This document shows, piece after piece, positions 60,881 through 64,000 of a stretch of 64,000 nucleotides of DNA. Under the pieces are notes generated by a model, which worked only from the letters and a program-made list of their open reading frames with translations, had not been told where the DNA came from and made no database searches. A program made the position numbers and the translations under genes. Position 1 is the stretch's first letter. Each line of letters begins with the position of its first letter. This DNA is from Pseudomonas gingeri (GTDB lineage: Bacteria > Pseudomonadota > Gammaproteobacteria > Pseudomonadales > Pseudomonadaceae), in NCBI RefSeq assembly GCF_013385425.1, contig NZ_JACAQA010000005.1:518652-582651 (forward strand), read 5' to 3'.

Positions 60881-61774
60881 ATGGCCAACGCTTTACCCGA
60901 CCTCAAACTATTGCGCATCTTCGTCAGCGTGGTCCGGCACCAGGGCTTCGCCAACGCCCAGCAGGAGCTCAATCTATCGACCTCGGCGATCAGCACCTAC
61001 ATGAGCCAGCTGGAAGCGTCCCTGGGCCTGGTCCTGTGTCATCGCGGGCGCGGCGGCTTCAGCCTGACCAGCAAGGGCGAGCTTTTCCATCAGGAAACCC
61101 TGCGCCTGCTGGGTGAGCTCGAAGGTTTCGAGCAATACGCCGCGGCCCTCAAGGGTGAGTTGCGCGGCACCTTGAACCTGGGGGTGATCGATTCCACGGT
61201 CAGCGAGCCGGCGTTGCCCCTGGCCGAGGCCATCGGCGCCTACAGCCAGGAGCACCCGGCCGTGCACCTGCACCTGTCGGTGATGAGTCCCTACGAATTG
61301 CAGCTCGGCGTGCAGGACAATCGTCTCGACCTGGCCATCGGCGCCTTCTCCACGCGCATGAGCGGGCTGGTCTACCAGCCGCTGTACCGTGAGCAGCACT
61401 GGTTGTATTGCAGCAACCGGCATCCGCTGTACAACGAACGGCGTATCCCGGAACAGGTGATTACCCAGCAACGCATGGTCGGACGCGGTTACTGGAGCCA
61501 GGCCGAGCTGGCGCGCCATGGTTTCAAGCACAGCGCGGCGACCGTGGAAAGTATGGAGGCGCAATTGATCCTGGTGCTGTCCGGCGCCTATATCGGCTAC
61601 CTGCCGGAGCACTACGCCCAGCCCTGGGCCGACAAGGGTGACCTGCGGGTATTGCTGCCGGCGACCTTCGGCTACCAGGCGCCGTTTTCCATGATCCTGC
61701 GCCGGGGCCGCAGTCGCGAGCCGTTGATCCAGACCTTTCGTGACCTGCTCAAAGCCCAGCTCAACCAGCCCTGA
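60881..61774 (+). CDS. gbuR: LysR-family regulator of guanidinobutyrate use
   Basis: This 297-residue protein has an N-terminal winged helix (LKLLRIFVSVVRHQGFANAQ, STSAISTYMSQLEASLG) and an effector domain from GTLNLGVIDSTVSEP onward. It is divergent from gbuA with 166 bases between the starts and a strong dyad in that gap. In P. aeruginosa GbuR activates gbuA in response to 4-guanidinobutyrate. AGGAAC precedes the ATG. Confidence 0.87.
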   Translation: MANALPDLKLLRIFVSVVRHQGFANAQQELNLSTSAISTYMSQLEASLGLVLCHRGRGGFSLTSKGELFHQETLRLLGELEGFEQYAAALKGELRGTLNLGVIDSTVSEPALPLAEAIGAYSQEHPAVHLHLSVMSPYELQLGVQDNRLDLAIGAFSTRMSGLVYQPLYREQHWLYCSNRHPLYNERRIPEQVITQQRMVGRGYWSQAELARHGFKHSAATVESMEAQLILVLSGAYIGYLPEHYAQPWADKGDLRVLLPATFGYQAPFSMILRRGRSREPLIQTFRDLLKAQLNQP

Positions 61775-61787
61775 TCGGTATAACTCA

Positions 61788-62411
61788 ATGTCCAGAGCCC
61801 GTTGTGAACGCTGCCTGCGTCCCGAAAGCCACTGCCTGTGCGCACTGATCCCACAGCTGGACAGCCGCACCCGCGTGCTGCTGTTGCAGCATCCCAGCGA
61901 GGTCAACCATGCCTTGAACACCGCCCGGCTGGCGGCATTGGGGTTGACCAATGCCGAGTTGCGGGTGGGTGAGGTTTTCGAGGACCTGCCCCAGTTGCTG
62001 CAACAGCCCGGTTACCAGGCGAAATTGCTGTTCCCGGCAGAGGATGCACAGCCCTTGCAGGTTTATGCGGCCGCACCGAGCGAGTTGCCGCTGTTGCTGG
62101 TGCTGCCCGACGGCACCTGGCGCAAGGCGCGCAAGATGCTCTACCTCAATCCATTGCTGGCGGCGTTGCCACGGGTGACGCTGGGGGCGGGGGCGGTGTC
62201 GCGCTACCGATTGCGCAAGGCGCCGGAGCCGGGCGCGTTGTCGACGCTGGAGGCGATTGTCCAGGCGCTGGAAACCCTTGAGGCACCGGTTTCGTTCGCG
62301 GCGTTGCTGCGGCCGTTCGAAGCACTGATCGAAGGGCAGATTCGGGCGATGGGTGAAGAGACTTTCCTGCGCAACCACGAAAAAAAACGCCCGGCAGTGC
62401 CGGGCGATTGA
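61788..62411 (+). CDS. tapT: tRNA-uridine aminocarboxypropyltransferase (DTW domain)
   Basis: This 207-residue protein has a zinc-binding start (C6, C9, C16, C18 in CERCLRPESHCLC), LQHPSEVNHALNTARLA and the name-giving region LPDGTWRKARKML. TapT (YfiP) uses SAM to make acp3U at position 47 of tRNAs. The gene begins 13 bases after gbuR. Its last 25 bases also hold the terminator of the opposing gene. Confidence 0.88.
   Translation: MSRARCERCLRPESHCLCALIPQLDSRTRVLLLQHPSEVNHALNTARLAALGLTNAELRVGEVFEDLPQLLQQPGYQAKLLFPAEDAQPLQVYAAAPSELPLLLVLPDGTWRKARKMLYLNPLLAALPRVTLGAGAVSRYRLRKAPEPGALSTLEAIVQALETLEAPVSFAALLRPFEALIEGQIRAMGEETFLRNHEKKRPAVPGD
62380..62407 (-). terminator. Terminator inside the 3' end of tapT, for the opposing gene
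   Basis: On the minus strand CGCCCGGCA-CTGCCGGGCG forms a tight stem, followed by eight T residues. It lies 24 bases beyond the stop of the UPF0149 gene and codes on the other strand for the Lys-Lys-Arg-Pro end of TapT. Confidence 0.8.
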
Positions 62412-62430
62412 GTTCATGCCGTCAGCCGAC

Positions 62431-63018
62431 TCAGTGATGACGTGGCTTGAGGATGGCCGGTTTTTCGTCCGGGGCGTTGCACAGCAGGTACAGCGCGGTC
62501 AGGGCTTCCGGGATCTGTACGATCATGTCGTCCATCAGGTTGGCATCGGCGGCGATATCGGCGAACTCGGGTTGTTCGTCGAACAGGCCGGAACCGACCA
62601 TGATCGGCAGGAGCATTTCGCTGACTTCGTCTTCGGCGGTTTCGAACCAGGCCTCTTCACGCAGGAACACGCCTTCCATGAAGCCGATGCACCAGCCGCG
62701 CAGCTCGGAGTCGTCCGGGTCGTCGCCCAGGTCCAGGTCGCACGGCAGCTCGAATTCTTCATCGGACGCCAGCTGGCGAGCGATATGGGCCTTGAGCTGG
62801 ATCAGCGTGGCTTCGATCTCTTCGCGCTGGGCGGCGTCGCTGTAGTGCGGCTCCTCGGCGAACAGGGCGTCGATCCATTCCCGATCGGGGACGATCTCGG
62901 CGCAGATCGACAAGGCGGTCAGGTAGCCGTGGGCGGCGACATAGTCCAGCGCCTCTTCGTGCAGCTCGTCGGCGTCGAGGAAGGCTTGCAGGCGGGTGAG
63001 TTGCTCAGCGAAGGACAT
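62431..63018 (-). CDS. UPF0149/YecA-family protein
   Basis: This 195-residue, acidic, helical protein has FAEQLTRLQAFLDADELHEE near the start, then GYLTALSICAEIVPDREWID, LRGWCIGFMEGVFLREEAWF and QIPEALTALYLLCNAPDEKP, the UPF0149 pattern. No zinc-binding SEC-C tail is present. Function is not established. The ATG at 63016-63018 is chosen because the longer frame to 63087 has no relatives' features. Confidence 0.82.
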   Translation of the reverse strand: MSFAEQLTRLQAFLDADELHEEALDYVAAHGYLTALSICAEIVPDREWIDALFAEEPHYSDAAQREEIEATLIQLKAHIARQLASDEEFELPCDLDLGDDPDDSELRGWCIGFMEGVFLREEAWFETAEDEVSEMLLPIMVGSGLFDEQPEFADIAADANLMDDMIVQIPEALTALYLLCNAPDEKPAILKPRHH

Positions 63019-63270
63019 TGAGGGGCTACCTTGGGAATAAACGATAAGCAATTCTAGGCGTTCTTGAGCCCTCAGGCCAGCAAGCACTGAATTCCCTTAA
63101 CCGACCGGCACCGCCCATTGCCGTCGGACGCTCGGGTATACTGCCGCGTTTTGTGATGCGCTGCTGACCCTCGGGGCCGCTGGGAAATGCCTGCTTACGG
63201 TTTTTTTCGTGAAAACGGTGAATCTTCAGCCAGCCTTTGAACAAGCGTTTCGATGATTTTTGGAGTGGTT

Positions 63271-64000
63271 ATGCTCGAACAGGCTCAACGCGTCCTCAAG
63301 GACATCTTCGGTTACGACAGCTTCCGTGGTCGCCAGGGTGCCATTATTGAGCGCGTGGCCAATGGTGGCGACGCCCTGGTGCTGATGCCGACCGGCGGCG
63401 GCAAGTCGCTGTGCTTCCAGGTTCCGGCGTTGCTGCGCGAGGGCCTGACGGTGGTGGTCTCGCCTTTGATCGCACTGATGGACGACCAGGTGGCGACCCT
63501 CGAGGAACTGGGCGTCGCTGCCGCGGCCTTGAACTCCACGCTGAGCGCCGAACAGCAACGTGACCTGGCGGCACGGATTCGTCGCGGTGAAGTGAAAATG
63601 CTCTACCTGGCCCCCGAGCGCCTGGTGCAGCCGCGTATGCTGTCGTTCCTGCAGAACCTCCAGATCGCCCTGTTCGCCATCGATGAAGCCCACTGCGTAT
63701 CGCAATGGGGCCACGACTTCCGTCCCGAGTACCTGCAACTCGGCCAGTTGGCCGAGCTGTTCCCGGATGTGCCGCGTATCGCCCTGACCGCCACGGCCGA
63801 CAAGCGGACCCGCGAAGAAATCGTCAATCGCCTGCATCTGCAGAATGCCGAGCGCTTCCTCTCCAGCTTCGACCGGCCGAATATCTTCTACCGCATCGTG
63901 CCCAAGGAGCAGCCGCGCAAGCAGCTGCTGGCGTTCCTTTCGCAGCGCCGCAGCGATGCCGGGATTGTCTATTGCCTCTCGCGCAAGAAGGTCGATGAAG
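63271..64000 (+). CDS. recQ: ATP-dependent DNA helicase RecQ (3' end cut by window)
   Basis: The first 243 codons are present, running off the right edge. The RecQ core is clear: FRGRQGAIIERVANGGDALV (motif 0 region), MPTGGGKSLCFQVPALL (Walker A), AIDEAHCVSQWGHDFRPEYL (DEAH plus the RecQ aromatic loop), LTATADKRTREEIV (motif III) and SFDRPNIFYRIV. RecQ unwinds DNA 3' to 5' in recombination and fork repair. GGAG precedes the ATG. Confidence 0.95.
   Translation, partial: MLEQAQRVLKDIFGYDSFRGRQGAIIERVANGGDALVLMPTGGGKSLCFQVPALLREGLTVVVSPLIALMDDQVATLEELGVAAAALNSTLSAEQQRDLAARIRRGEVKMLYLAPERLVQPRMLSFLQNLQIALFAIDEAHCVSQWGHDFRPEYLQLGQLAELFPDVPRIALTATADKRTREEIVNRLHLQNAERFLSSFDRPNIFYRIVPKEQPRKQLLAFLSQRRSDAGIVYCLSRKKVDE

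Overview
The window is chromosomal DNA of a Pseudomonas, most likely of the P. fluorescens group. It has high GC, short intergenic gaps and Pseudomonas-type REP/REPIN repeats. It carries families typical of the genus (OprD porin, DUF2937, AceK, LpxO, PxpABC, a PA1414-like small gene) and several blocks whose gene order matches what I recall of P. aeruginosa: PA3223-PA3228, PA3285-PA3286 and PA1413-PA1422. No tRNA, rRNA, CRISPR array, prophage or insertion sequence was seen. Most of the window is core or conserved chromosome.

Layout. 1-8.1 kb: a peptidase fragment, an RNA methyltransferase, two related glutathione transferases flanking a TetR regulator, an HD-GYP protein, a chemoreceptor, an HNH nuclease, a spermidine-synthase-like methyltransferase, a small secreted protein and a lone cyclic-nucleotide-binding protein. 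8.2-12.2 kb: oligopeptidase B, membrane proteins and a class II glutamine amidotransferase. 12.2-17 kb: a 5-oxoproline (pyroglutamate) utilisation unit made of a LysR regulator, an MFS carrier and pxpABC, closed by a REPIN. 17-22.7 kb: a VWA/MoxR pair, a DUF748 protein, cysK and lpxO. 22.7-31 kb: a possible microORF, two EamA exporters around a REP cluster, aceK and hrpA. 31-35 kb: a beta-ketodecanoyl-ACP synthase with its own promoter and dyad, an ECF sigma/anti-sigma pair and an OprD porin. 35.3-41.8 kb: an acyltransferase-like protein and the block ABC exporter-ppiA-hydrolase-LysR-small protein-azoR. 42-46 kb: an EamA carrier, an MscS-type channel and a DEAD-box helicase. 46-51.3 kb: three tightly coupled coiled-coil/membrane genes of unknown function, then a small winged-helix-like gene and a lipoprotein. 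51.5-55.2 kb: a small basic protein, CvfB, and an MFS/LysR divergent pair. 55.2-61.8 kb: an ANR-box-preceded small gene resembling PA1414/SicX, two tandem acyl-carrier-like genes, then SSS and NCS1 transporters, an NTF2-like protein, guanidinobutyrase and its LysR regulator. 61.8-64 kb: tapT, a UPF0149 protein and the start of recQ.

Genes that appear to work together: LysR + MFS + pxpABC (uptake and hydrolysis of 5-oxoproline to glutamate); transporters + gbuA + gbuR (4-guanidinobutyrate catabolism); ECF sigma + anti-sigma; MoxR + VWA; hydrolase + ppiA + ABC exporter under a divergent LysR.

The least explained items are the three-gene coiled-coil cluster at 46.0-49.8 kb, the tandem acyl-carrier-like pair (one keeps the attachment serine, the other has threonine there), and the ANR-box/small-gene locus at 55.2 kb. 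Function calls rest on motifs and remembered family knowledge. No search was run.
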